From: Falsigemmobacter intermedius
GTDB taxonomy: Bacteria; Pseudomonadota; Alphaproteobacteria; Rhodobacterales; Rhodobacteraceae
Assembly (NCBI RefSeq): GCF_004054105.1
Contig: NZ_SBLC01000008.1
Coordinates: 62,001 to 126,000, forward strand
Reading direction: 5' to 3'
Length of the DNA: 64,000 bases
Shown: positions 17,969 to 25,822 of the stretch, piece after piece
Position numbering within the stretch: position 1 is the first letter of the stretch
Layout of the letters: every line of letters starts with the position of its first letter
Translations under genes and position numbers: made by a program
Notes under the pieces: generated by a model
What the model was told of the DNA's origin: nothing
Databases searched by the model: none
Seen by the model: only the letters and a program-made list of their open reading frames with translations

Positions 17969-18418
17969 ATGGCAGCCACGACTGACTTCACCCGTCTGTT
18001 TCAGGATATGATGCCGGTGTTCAATATGGACCCGACCGCATTCCGCACCGCCTTTGAAAAACAGGCCGCTTTTGGTGAAAAGCTGACCAAAATCGCTTTT
18101 GAAGCCGCTGAACGCTCCTGCGATCTGCAGGCTAAGCTGAGCCGCGAGACTCTGAGCCGCCTCAGCGATGTGACCAAAGCCCGTGCCGAACCGGCGGATT
18201 ATACAAAAGCTGCTTCCGATTTCGCCGCTGCAAGCCGCGAAATGGCCTCGGACAGCATGGCTGCCTTTGCGGAAATCGCGAAGAAAGCCCAGATGGAAAC
18301 CGTGGAACTGCTGCTCTCGACCGGAAAGACCGCACAGGAAAACGCTGCTGCTGCAATGCAGAAAGCAACCGGCGACATGGCTGCCACCATGAAGCGCCCT
18401 GCTGCAGCTGCGAAATAA
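17969..18418 (+). CDS. phaP: Phasin (PHB granule protein)
   Basis: 149-residue granule-coating protein, almost entirely helical and Ala/Lys/Glu-rich, with no membrane segment. It begins MAATTDFTRLFQDMMPVFNM and ends in an Ala/Lys tail, typical of alphaproteobacterial phasins. The coat limits granule size and is usually made in step with polymer through PhaR. The ribosome site is GGAGA close to the start. It has its own candidate operator upstream and a terminator downstream, so it is likely made at much higher level than phaC. Confidence 0.92.
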   Translation: MAATTDFTRLFQDMMPVFNMDPTAFRTAFEKQAAFGEKLTKIAFEAAERSCDLQAKLSRETLSRLSDVTKARAEPADYTKAASDFAAASREMASDSMAAFAEIAKKAQMETVELLLSTGKTAQENAAAAMQKATGDMAATMKRPAAAAK

Positions 18419-18474
18419 GCCTTTCCGTCTTTCCCCTTCTTCCTCCCTCCTCCTCCATGGTGGGGAAAGGCACA

Positions 18475-18501
18475 ACGCGGGTCCCCTCGGGCCCGCGTTT
18501 T
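18475..18501 (+). terminator. Terminator after phaP
   Basis: ACGCGGG pairs with CCCGCGT (18475-18481 with 18492-18498) and TTTT follows. It separates the abundant phasin message from phaR. Confidence 0.75.
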
Positions 18502-18578
18502 CAACTGCAGCAACGGGCTTTCCATTTTTGAAGCCCTGGCTTAGGCTCAGTCCTGACCGCCATATCGAAAGAGCGAAG

Positions 18579-19136
18579 ATGTCCGCGACCGACAAACCGC
18601 TGCTGATCAAACGCTACGCCAGCCGCCGTCTCTATAATACCGAGACCAGCGATTACGTGACGCTTGATGACATTGCCGGTTTCATCCGCGCCGGGCGTGA
18701 GGTTACCATCATCGACCTGAAATCCGGCGACGATCTGACCCGGCAGTATCTACTGCAGATCATCGCTGAGCATGAATCACGCGGCGATTCGGTTCTGCCG
18801 GTCAATGTGCTGACCGATCTGGTGCGCAGCTATTCCACCGGCGTGCAAAGCATGGTGCCGCAGTTCCTCTCCTCAAGCTTTGAGATGCTGCGCGACAGTC
18901 AGGCGCGGATGATGGAAGGACTTGGCGTTCTGCCCAATCCGATGGCCTCGATGCCGGGGCTTGAGGCCTTTCAGCGTCAGCAGGAAGCTTTCCTGAAGAC
19001 CATGATGGGCGGCTGGCCGAGTGGCAAAGCCCCCGCCGCCGCAGATATGCCGGAGGCCCCCGCAGCCTCCAAAGATGAGTTGGGTGATATTAAAAAGCAA
19101 CTCGCCGAACTGCAGGCGAAACTCTCCAAACTCTGA
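18579..19136 (+). CDS. phaR: PHB synthesis repressor PhaR
   Basis: 185-residue regulator that binds both DNA and PHB polymer, releasing phaP repression when polymer appears. The N-terminal DNA-binding domain (IKRYASRRLYNTETSDYVTLDDIA) and the following PHB accumulation domain (LTRQYLLQIIAEHES...LPVNVLTDLVRSY) are textbook. The C-terminus is a Pro/Ala linker and a Lys-rich helix that may form a coil. The start at 18579 is set by this N-terminus. The upstream region holds CTGCAGCA, a weak possible autoregulatory site. A terminator follows. Confidence 0.95.
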   Translation: MSATDKPLLIKRYASRRLYNTETSDYVTLDDIAGFIRAGREVTIIDLKSGDDLTRQYLLQIIAEHESRGDSVLPVNVLTDLVRSYSTGVQSMVPQFLSSSFEMLRDSQARMMEGLGVLPNPMASMPGLEAFQRQQEAFLKTMMGGWPSGKAPAAADMPEAPAASKDELGDIKKQLAELQAKLSKL

Positions 19137-19144
19137 AAGAGACC

Positions 19145-19167
19145 AGGGCCCCTTCCGGGGCCCTTTC
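19145..19167. terminator. Bidirectional terminator between phaR and the FAD oxidase
   Basis: Perfect 8-bp stem AGGGCCCC/GGGGCCCT with TTCC loop and a short T run lies between convergent genes. Confidence 0.75.
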
Positions 19168-19172
19168 TGCTG

Positions 19173-20465
19173 TCAGAGCCCCAGACGGTCGCGCAACGCA
19201 TACCAGGTCATGGCAAGCGCCAGAATCGGCTGACGGGTCATCTGCCCGCCGGGGAATTTCGGCACCGGGAAGCGCGCCATCAGATCAAAACGCTCGCTCT
19301 CTCCGATCAGAGCCTCTGAGAGGATGCGCCCCGCCATGGTCGCCATGGCCACCCCATGACCGGAATAGCCTGAGGCTGACCAGATCCCCGGCCGCAGGTT
19401 CCGGAAGAGCGGACAGCGCGTGGCGGTGATGGCCAGCGTTCCACCCCAAGCATAGTCGATTTTCACATCGCGCAGCTGGGGGTAAACCTCCAGCATGGGC
19501 CTGGTCACCGTGCGGATCAGATCGGGGAATTTATAGCCATAGCTTTCCCCGCCGCCAAAGAGCAGCCGCCCCTCAGCCGTACGGCGCCAGTAGTTCACCA
19601 CGAAGCGCGAATCCGCCACGGCGATCTCGCGGCGCAGCGGCGAAAGATCCCCCAGGGGCTCGGTTGCGATAATGAAGTTATTGATCGGCATCACCCGCGC
19701 CGCGACCTCAGGCTCCAGCCCGCCCAGATAGCCATTGCAGGCAAAGATCACCTGCTCGGCCCGCACGCGCCCGCTTCGGGTGATGACCTCAGCCATGGGG
19801 CCTTCAACCACCCGTTCAACCGGGCTTTGCTGGTAGATCACCGCCCCCGCTGCCTGGGCCCGCTTTGCCAGACCAAGCGCGAAGTTCAGCGGGTGCATAT
19901 GACCCGCCCCCATATCAAGATCGCCCCCCGCATAGGCCGGCGTGCCCAAAAGCTCAGCCATCTCCAGGCGATCAAGCGGGCGGATGGCCTCATAACCATA
20001 ATCGCGGTTCAGCTTTTCGGCATATTCCGCTGCCTCACGCACCTCAGAGGGCTGACGACAGGCATGGGCGACCCCCGCCCGCCAGTCGACGCCCGGCATC
20101 TCAGCGGCCAGATCGCGCACGAGCGATTTGGCCTCTTCAGCAATCTGCCAGAGCCGCCCGGCGTCTTCGCGTGAAAAACGCCCCTCAATCCAGTCCTGAT
20201 CGCGCCGCTGGCCCGAGCCCACCTGGCCGCCATTGCGCCCCGAGGCCCCCCAGCCTGCCCGATGCGCCTCAAGCACAACAACCTTGCGCCCGCGCTCTGC
20301 CAGATGCAGCGCCGCCGAAAGCCCGGTGTAGCCCGCGCCGATGATGCAGACATCGGCCCGCAGCTCTCCCTGCAACATCTCTACGGGGGGCGGCTCAACC
20401 GCCGTTGCCGCGTAGTAGGAGGCCGGATAGTGACCGGGCCGGTCATTGGCATAGAGCAGATTCAT
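19173..20465 (-). CDS. FAD-dependent oxidase, PuuB/OrdL (gamma-glutamylputrescine oxidoreductase) type
   Basis: 430-residue DAO-family flavoenzyme. The dinucleotide motif GAGYTGLSAALHLAERG lies near residue 40, and WGASGRNGGQVGSGQ after it is the OrdL/PuuB signature. The end has WGGTLAIT and GYSGHGVAMAT, also conserved in the family. PuuB oxidises gamma-glutamylputrescine to the aldehyde. The start at 20465 has AAGGA upstream. It is divergent from a glutamine amidotransferase and a glutamine-synthetase-like gene, which supports a role in gamma-glutamyl-amine catabolism; the exact amine is inferred, and putrescine is only the commonest case. Confidence 0.85.
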   Translation of the reverse strand: MNLLYANDRPGHYPASYYAATAVEPPPVEMLQGELRADVCIIGAGYTGLSAALHLAERGRKVVVLEAHRAGWGASGRNGGQVGSGQRRDQDWIEGRFSREDAGRLWQIAEEAKSLVRDLAAEMPGVDWRAGVAHACRQPSEVREAAEYAEKLNRDYGYEAIRPLDRLEMAELLGTPAYAGGDLDMGAGHMHPLNFALGLAKRAQAAGAVIYQQSPVERVVEGPMAEVITRSGRVRAEQVIFACNGYLGGLEPEVAARVMPINNFIIATEPLGDLSPLRREIAVADSRFVVNYWRRTAEGRLLFGGGESYGYKFPDLIRTVTRPMLEVYPQLRDVKIDYAWGGTLAITATRCPLFRNLRPGIWSASGYSGHGVAMATMAGRILSEALIGESERFDLMARFPVPKFPGGQMTRQPILALAMTWYALRDRLGL

Positions 20466-20590
20466 GGCGCAGTCCTTCTGGTGACGCCATCTAACAAGGC
20501 CCGGGGCGCAAGGAAAAGCCCTCCGCCGCACCCTCTTGCCGGATCATCAGGCCCAGTCTAGCATGATTTGCCCTTCATACCGAGAATATC

Positions 20591-21286
20591 ATGCTTATTG
20601 GCATCCTGCAGACCGGCCATGTTACCGAATTCATTCGGGAACGGGCCGGCGATTTCCCTTCTTTATTCGTCAGACTTCTGGCCGATCAGGGGTTTGAGTT
20701 CCGCACCTATTCGGTGGTGGATCTTGAGTTTCCTGCCTCGGTGCAGGAGTGCGACGGCTGGCTTCTGACCGGCTCGCGCCACGGGGCTTATGAGGACCAT
20801 CCCTTTATTCCGCCGCTGGAAGATTTTATCCGCAAGGCCTATGCGGCGGCGGTGCCCATGGTTGGCATCTGCTTTGGCCATCAGATTATTGCCCAGGCCC
20901 TGGGCGGACGTGTTGAAAAATTCACCGGCGGCTGGTCCGTTGGCCGTCAGACCTATGATTTTGAAGGGAAAAAGCTGAAGTTGAACGCCTGGCATCAGGA
21001 TCAGGTCGTCGAGCTTCCGCCCGATGCAAAGGTCATCGGCTGCTCAGAGTTCTGCCAGAATGCCGCCCTGGTCTATGGCGACCGTGCGCTGACCGTGCAG
21101 CCGCATCCTGAGTTCGATCACAGCTTTATCGCCCTGATGCTTGAGCAGTATAAAACCGGCAGCGTGCCGCCGGAACTTCTGGCGCGGGCGGAGGCCGGGC
21201 TGGAAGATACGCTCGATCGTGAAGTGCTGGCCGAGCGTATCGGCGCGTTTTTCCGCGCGCCCCGTGCCGCCCTGCAGGAGGCATGA
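20591..21286 (+). CDS. Class I glutamine amidotransferase-like protein
   Basis: 231 residues. The nucleophile elbow GICFGHQ (Cys about 94) and the later HPEF (His-x-Glu) form the GATase1 triad. It is not the PuuD (C26 peptidase) type by sequence look, but the free-standing GATase1 type often found next to glutamine-synthetase-like genes. A hydrolytic role on gamma-glutamyl bonds is likely. The stop overlaps the start of the next gene (ATGA), so translation is coupled. It shares a 125-base divergent control region with the PuuB-type gene. Confidence 0.85.
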   Translation: MLIGILQTGHVTEFIRERAGDFPSLFVRLLADQGFEFRTYSVVDLEFPASVQECDGWLLTGSRHGAYEDHPFIPPLEDFIRKAYAAAVPMVGICFGHQIIAQALGGRVEKFTGGWSVGRQTYDFEGKKLKLNAWHQDQVVELPPDAKVIGCSEFCQNAALVYGDRALTVQPHPEFDHSFIALMLEQYKTGSVPPELLARAEAGLEDTLDREVLAERIGAFFRAPRAALQEA

Positions 21287-22650
21287 TGATGGCCGATTGG
21301 ACCGAGAGCCTGCCGGAAGCCGCCCGGGATTATGTCGCCGGGCGCCGCCTCGATGAGGTGGAATGCATCGTTCCCGATATCGCCGGGGTTGCCCGCGGCA
21401 AGGCGATGCCTGCCTTCAAGTTTGAGCATCAGAAAAGCTTCTTTCTGCCCACCTCGATCTTCCTGCAGACCATCACCGGCGAATGGGCCGATGCGCCCAA
21501 GGGAGATGAGGAATATAAAGAGCCGGACATGACCCTGGTGCCGGATTTCAGCACCGTGGCCGCCGCGCCCTGGACGGCGGATGTCACGCTTCAGGTCATC
21601 CATGACGCCTTTGATCAGCGCGGCAATCCGGTGCCCACGGCGCCGCGCAATGTGCTGCGCCGTGTTCTGGATCTTTATGCGGCGGAAGGCTGGCGGCCGG
21701 TGGTGGCCCCGGAGATGGAGTTTTTCTTCGTCGCCCGCAACCTCGACCCCAATATGCCGATCCGCCCGCCCATGGGCCGCTCGGGCCGGGTAGCGGCGGC
21801 CAAACAGGCCTATTCGATGTCGGCGGTCGATGAATATGGCAAGGTGATCGACGATATTTACGATTTCGCCGAGGCCATGGGGCTGGAGATCGACGGCATT
21901 CTGCAGGAAGGCGGCGCGGGTCAGGTTGAGATCAATCTCGCCCATGGCAATCCGCTCGATCTGGCGGATCATATCTTTTATTTCAAACGGATGATCCGTG
22001 AGGCGGCGCTGCGCCACGACTGCTTTGCGACCTTCATGGCCAAGCCGATTGAAGGCGAGCCAGGCTCGGCCATGCATATTCACCATTCGGTGGTCAATCT
22101 GGAGACCGGGCAGAATATCTTCTCGGACGTCTCTGGTGATGAGACCCCGGCGTTTCACCATTTTATCGCCGGGATGCAGAACCACCTGCCCGCCGGTGTG
22201 GCGCTGCTTGCGCCCTATGTGAACAGCTATCGCCGCTATGTGCCGGATTTCGCAGCACCGATTAACCTCGAGTGGGGGCGCGACAACCGCACCACCGGGC
22301 TGCGGGTTCCGATTTCGAGCCCTGAGGCGCGGCGGGTGGAAAACCGTCTGGCGGGGATGGACTGCAACCCCTATCTGGGCATCGCGGTGAGCCTGGCCTG
22401 TGGCTATCTGGGCCTGAAAGAGGGGCGGATGCCGCGGGCGGAATGCACCACCAATGCCTATATGGGCGAGGATGAGCTGCCGCTGAATCTGTCCGATGCG
22501 ATCGATCTGCTGGAGGAGGATGCAGCGCTGGTCGAGGTGCTGGGTCCGGAGTTCGTGGCGCTTTATGCGGCGGTGAAGCGGCATGAATATAAAGAGTTTC
22601 AGCAGGTGATTTCGCCCTGGGAGCGGGAGCATCTGCTGCTGAACGTCTGA
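21283..22650 (+). CDS. Glutamine synthetase family ligase, PuuA-like
   Basis: 455 residues from the first of three consecutive ATG codons; GGAGG precedes them. Glutamine-synthetase fold: the catalytic beta-grasp region near ARGKAMP, then the metal-binding EMEFFF, GAGQVEINL and GSAMHIHHSV (metal and ATP sites), and NRTTGLRVP. These match gamma-glutamylputrescine synthetase (PuuA)-like enzymes rather than GlnA; there is no adenylylation-loop tyrosine motif of GlnA. It probably ligates glutamate to a polyamine, the first step of the pathway completed by the divergent oxidase. Its start overlaps the amidotransferase stop. Confidence 0.86.
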   Translation: MMMADWTESLPEAARDYVAGRRLDEVECIVPDIAGVARGKAMPAFKFEHQKSFFLPTSIFLQTITGEWADAPKGDEEYKEPDMTLVPDFSTVAAAPWTADVTLQVIHDAFDQRGNPVPTAPRNVLRRVLDLYAAEGWRPVVAPEMEFFFVARNLDPNMPIRPPMGRSGRVAAAKQAYSMSAVDEYGKVIDDIYDFAEAMGLEIDGILQEGGAGQVEINLAHGNPLDLADHIFYFKRMIREAALRHDCFATFMAKPIEGEPGSAMHIHHSVVNLETGQNIFSDVSGDETPAFHHFIAGMQNHLPAGVALLAPYVNSYRRYVPDFAAPINLEWGRDNRTTGLRVPISSPEARRVENRLAGMDCNPYLGIAVSLACGYLGLKEGRMPRAECTTNAYMGEDELPLNLSDAIDLLEEDAALVEVLGPEFVALYAAVKRHEYKEFQQVISPWEREHLLLNV

Positions 22651-22671
22651 GGGCTGTTTTGGCGGAGAGCG

Positions 22672-22728
22672 CCGGGGCGGGCTCTGCCCGCCCCGGACCC
22701 CACCCGGAGTATTTTGAAAAAGCCAGAA
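22672..22728 (-). repeat. Dispersed intergenic element, copy B
   Basis: Read on the minus strand, a core TTCTGGCTTTTTCAAAATAC is followed by TCCGGG and a perfect 10-bp hairpin CCGGGGCGGG/CCCGCCCCGG (22672-22681 with 22687-22696). It lies at the shared 3' end of the convergent puuA-like and helicase genes. The same family as copies at 4301, 41877 and 49648. Confidence 0.8.
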
Positions 22729-22730
22729 TG

Positions 22731-22765
22731 AAGAAGGCCCCGGAGATCACTCCGGGGCCTTCTTT
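22731..22765. terminator. Bidirectional terminator between puuA-like gene and helicase
   Basis: A perfect 15-bp stem (22731-22745 with 22750-22764) and ATCA loop with T-rich flank on either strand. It stands immediately beside repeat copy B. Confidence 0.85.
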
Positions 22766-22769
22766 CAGA

Positions 22770-25004
22770 TCAGCGTTTCGGGGCCTTCGGGCTGCGCGGT
22801 TTGCGCAGCGACTGGCTCGGGTCCGAGAAGTTCGGACGCGGCGCCGGGGCGCGGGCCGGGCGGCTGTCTGCGCCGAAGGCCGGTTTTGCGCCGCGCGGCT
22901 TACGATCACCCTCTTCGCGTTTCACGAAGGGCTTGCGATCGCCGTCGTCGCGCTTGCCGAAGGGCTTGCGGTCACCGTCTTCGCGCTTGCCCCAGGGCTT
23001 GCGGTCGCCGTCGGGGCGGTCGCCGAAGGATTTACGCTCGCCGTAAGGTTTGCGCTCACCGTCTTCGCGGGCACCAAAGGGCTTACGGTCACCGAAGGGT
23101 TTGCGATCGCCGAAGGGCTTGCGGTCGCCGTCGTCGCGTTTGCCCCAGGGTTTACGATCGCCGTCAGGGCGGTCGCCGAAGGATTTACGCTCGCCGTAAG
23201 GTTTGCGGTCGCCGTCTTCGCGGGCCGGGCGGGCACGGTAGCCGGCTTCGCCGGTTTCCATGGCACGCGGCTTGAAGCTGCGGCGCTCACCACCTTCGTC
23301 GTCGCGGCGCGGGGCGCGTTCACGACGCTCACCACGGTCGCCGCCGAAGGGTTTGCGGGTCAGGCCCTGGGGGCGGTCCGAGGATTTGAACGCCGGGCGC
23401 GGGGCGCGCTCAAGGTTCGGGGCCTCGTTGAGGCGGGTCAGCAGCAGGCCGTCTTCGATCTCGGCCGATGCGCCGAATTTCGAGGCGACATTGTCAGCGA
23501 TCTGGACATAGGTCTCACGCTGCTGGACGCGGATGGCGCCGATGTCATTGCGGGTGATGCCGCCATGATCGCAGATTTTCGGCAGGAGCCAGCGGGCTTC
23601 GGCGCGGCCTTCATGGCCGACCGAGAGCGAGAACCAGACCGAGGGGCCGAATTCCTGGCGCTCACGCGGGGCGCGGGCTTCGGAATTGGCCGCCGGGGGC
23701 GCGATATCGCCGACGATCTCGGGGGCCGAGCGGCCTGCGCGCCACATGCGCAGGAAGGCTGCGGCAGCCGCTTCCGGCGAGGAGACGCCGAGAATGGCTT
23801 CGACCAGCGGCAGCTCTTCTTCGGTGATCGCGTTCAACAGGGTGTCCGAGCCGAGCATACGGGCGTCATCAGCCGACTGCACTTCCTCAGCGGTGGGCGG
23901 CGAGACCCACTCGGCCTCAACCTTTGCGCCCTGCAGGATGCGGTTGGCTTTGCGGAAGTCCGACGGCGGCACGACCAGAACGGCGGTACCTTTCGAGCCC
24001 GCACGACCGGTGCGGCCCGAACGGTGCAGCAGGGTCTCGGGGTTCGAGGGCAGATCGAAGTGGACCACGAGGTCCAGACCCGGAAGGTCGATGCCGCGGG
24101 CCGCCACATCGGTCGCGATGCAGACCTGTGCACGGCCGTCACGCAGCGCCTGGAGCGCGTGGGTACGCTCAGCCTGGCTCAACTCCCCCGAGAGGGCGAC
24201 GACTTTGAAGCCGCGGTTGGCAAGGCGCGCATGCAGATGGGTCACCGCAGCGCGGGTTTTCGCAAAGACGATGGCCACACGGGCCTGCTGGATCAGCAGC
24301 AGGTTGATGATGGCGTTTTCTTTGTCGCGCGGGCGCACCGACATCGCCTGATAGGTGATGTCGACGTGTTGTTTGGTGTCCGATTTGACCTGAACGCGCA
24401 GCGAATCGTTCTGGTAGTTCTTGGCCAGGCTCTCGATTTCTTTCGAGACGGTGGCCGAGAACATCAGCGTGCGGCGGTCTTCCGGAGCGGCCGAGAGGAT
24501 GAACTCAAGGTCTTCCTGGAAGCCGAGGTCGAGCATCTCATCGGCTTCGTCGAGAACGGCAGCGCGCAGTTCCGAGAGGTCCAGCGAGCGGCGCTCAATG
24601 TGATCGCGCAGACGGCCGGGAGTGCCGACGACGATCGTGGCACCACGCTCAAGGGCGCGGCGCTCATTGCGCGGGTCCATGCCGCCCACGCAGGTCGCAA
24701 TGACCGCACCGGCTTCGGCATAGAGCCACTCAAGCTCACGGCTGACCTGGAGGGCCAGTTCACGGGTCGGGGCAATGATCAGAGCGCGCGGGGCGCCGGC
24801 CACGGCCAGATCACCGGTCAGGAGTTCCGGCGAGATGGCAAGACCAAAGGCCACGGTTTTGCCCGAGCCGGTCTGTGCCGAGACCAGAAGGTCACGGCCG
24901 GCATAGTCGTCACCCAGGACGGCCTGCTGTACGGGGGTCAGCGTTTCATAGCCCTTGGATGCAAGAGCGGCGGCCAGCGGGGCCGCGAGATCGGGAAGCG
25001 TCAT
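22770..25004 (-). CDS. deaD: DEAD-box ATP-dependent RNA helicase with DbpA-like domain and repetitive basic tail
   Basis: 744-residue helicase of the DeaD/CsdA type, for ribosome assembly and mRNA decay. Motifs run in order: Q motif (TPVQQAVL), I (AQTGSGKT), Ia (PTRELA), II (DEAD), III (SAT), IV-VI (VFAKTR, ATDVAARGIDLP, HRSGRTGR). After about 430 comes a DbpA-type RNA-binding domain (WFSLSVGHEGRAEARWLLPKI, CDHGGITRNDIG). From about residue 530 the tail is low-complexity and basic, with many GDRKPFG/GERKSFG units. It is divergent from the Mo-fold/kinase pair. Cold induction is typical of the family but not shown here. Confidence 0.94.
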   Translation of the reverse strand: MTLPDLAAPLAAALASKGYETLTPVQQAVLGDDYAGRDLLVSAQTGSGKTVAFGLAISPELLTGDLAVAGAPRALIIAPTRELALQVSRELEWLYAEAGAVIATCVGGMDPRNERRALERGATIVVGTPGRLRDHIERRSLDLSELRAAVLDEADEMLDLGFQEDLEFILSAAPEDRRTLMFSATVSKEIESLAKNYQNDSLRVQVKSDTKQHVDITYQAMSVRPRDKENAIINLLLIQQARVAIVFAKTRAAVTHLHARLANRGFKVVALSGELSQAERTHALQALRDGRAQVCIATDVAARGIDLPGLDLVVHFDLPSNPETLLHRSGRTGRAGSKGTAVLVVPPSDFRKANRILQGAKVEAEWVSPPTAEEVQSADDARMLGSDTLLNAITEEELPLVEAILGVSSPEAAAAAFLRMWRAGRSAPEIVGDIAPPAANSEARAPRERQEFGPSVWFSLSVGHEGRAEARWLLPKICDHGGITRNDIGAIRVQQRETYVQIADNVASKFGASAEIEDGLLLTRLNEAPNLERAPRPAFKSSDRPQGLTRKPFGGDRGERRERAPRRDDEGGERRSFKPRAMETGEAGYRARPAREDGDRKPYGERKSFGDRPDGDRKPWGKRDDGDRKPFGDRKPFGDRKPFGAREDGERKPYGERKSFGDRPDGDRKPWGKREDGDRKPFGKRDDGDRKPFVKREEGDRKPRGAKPAFGADSRPARAPAPRPNFSDPSQSLRKPRSPKAPKR
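22901..23226 (-). repeat. In-frame tandem repeats coding the helicase tail
   Basis: Degenerate units coding GDRKP(F/Y/W)G with E/DR variants. A longer block of about 75 bases is duplicated (22997-23072 and 23149-23226), coding WGKR...GDRPDGDRK...ERKPYG twice. This looks like growth by unequal exchange. The repeats stay in frame, so the protein changes in tail length only. Confidence 0.75.
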
Positions 25005-25024
25005 CAGCGTCTTTCGCGTAAAAG

Positions 25025-25050
25025 GGGCCTGCCATGTAATACATAGGCCC
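25025..25050. promoter_or_regulatory. Nested palindrome upstream of the helicase gene
   Basis: GGGCCT (25025-25030) pairs with AGGCCC (25045-25050), and between them sits ATGTA-A-TACAT (25034-25044). On the minus strand TATGTA could also be a -10 box of deaD. Operator, promoter or a 5' hairpin are all possible. Confidence 0.4.
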
Positions 25051-25261
25051 GGTCATGGAGCACTGGCCCTGACTTCCCGGCCTCCCTGCCGGGGCACGAG
25101 GACGCTGGCACCCACCGGGGCTTCTACAGGAAATCGCGGCTCCTGGGAAGGCGCATCCCATGCTTTTGATGACTTTCCCTGCTGCTGTCCGGAGTTTAGC
25201 CTGTGACAAACCGCCCGCAACAGGCCAGAAGGCCTTAAAGACCACACTGACGGAGCCCATC

Positions 25262-25822
25262 TTGCCCGACCTCTCCCGGCGCAGCCTCCTCCTTGGCATG
25301 AGCCTTCTGCCGCTGCCCCTGCCCGCTTTCGGGCGCGAGGCGGCCGGTGTCATGGCGGCGCTGCCCCCGCCACAGGGCGAGGTTCTTCTCACCGTGACCG
25401 GGGCGCTGACGCGCAGCAACAGCCCGGAAGGCGCGCTTTTTGACCGTGAGATGCTGAAGGCTCTGGGGGAAGTGGAATTCCTCACCGGCACACCCTGGTC
25501 TGAGCATCCGCAGCGCTTTCGCGGCCCCTCGCTCTACAGCCTCGTCACCGCGCTCGGGCTGAAGGGGGGCACTTTCACGGCACGGGCTTTGAATGATTAC
25601 TCGATCCCCGTCCCGCTCAGCGAGGCAGTCGAAGGCGGGCCGATTCTTGCCATGGAAATCGACGGCCAGGTCCTGTCGCTGCGCGAACGCGGGCCGTTGT
25701 GGCTGATCTATCCTTTCGATGACATCCCCGCCTATCGCAGCGAGGTGAGCTATATCCGCAGCATCTGGCAGTTGACCCGGCTGGAGTGGGACAGCGCAGC
25801 CGGCGAGACGCAGGCCGGGTGA
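25262..25822 (+). CDS. Exported oxidoreductase molybdopterin-fold protein without cysteine
   Basis: About 186 residues, starting with TTG (GGAG six bases upstream; start moderately sure). The N-terminus has SRRSLLLG and a hydrophobic stretch ending PAFG, so it is exported, perhaps by Tat. The rest resembles the sulfite-oxidase fold (PF00174): VLLTVTGAL, FRGPSLYSLVTALGL, NDYSIPVPL, LRERGPLWLIYPFD. No Cys occurs in the protein, so the Mo-coordinating residue of real enzymes is missing; it probably binds something rather than catalyses. Its stop shares a base with the start of the histidine kinase, suggesting a sensor partner. Confidence 0.75.
   Translation: MPDLSRRSLLLGMSLLPLPLPAFGREAAGVMAALPPPQGEVLLTVTGALTRSNSPEGALFDREMLKALGEVEFLTGTPWSEHPQRFRGPSLYSLVTALGLKGGTFTARALNDYSIPVPLSEAVEGGPILAMEIDGQVLSLRERGPLWLIYPFDDIPAYRSEVSYIRSIWQLTRLEWDSAAGETQAG

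Noticed and set aside
22901..23226. Regular repeats that at first look like a CRISPR array
   Set aside because: The units are degenerate, have no spacers, stay in frame with the helicase and encode GDRKPFG; no cas gene is near.
22659..25046. A 795-residue open frame opposite the DEAD-box helicase
   Set aside because: Low-complexity shadow of the helicase, generated largely by its repeat tail; the helicase motifs fix the true strand.
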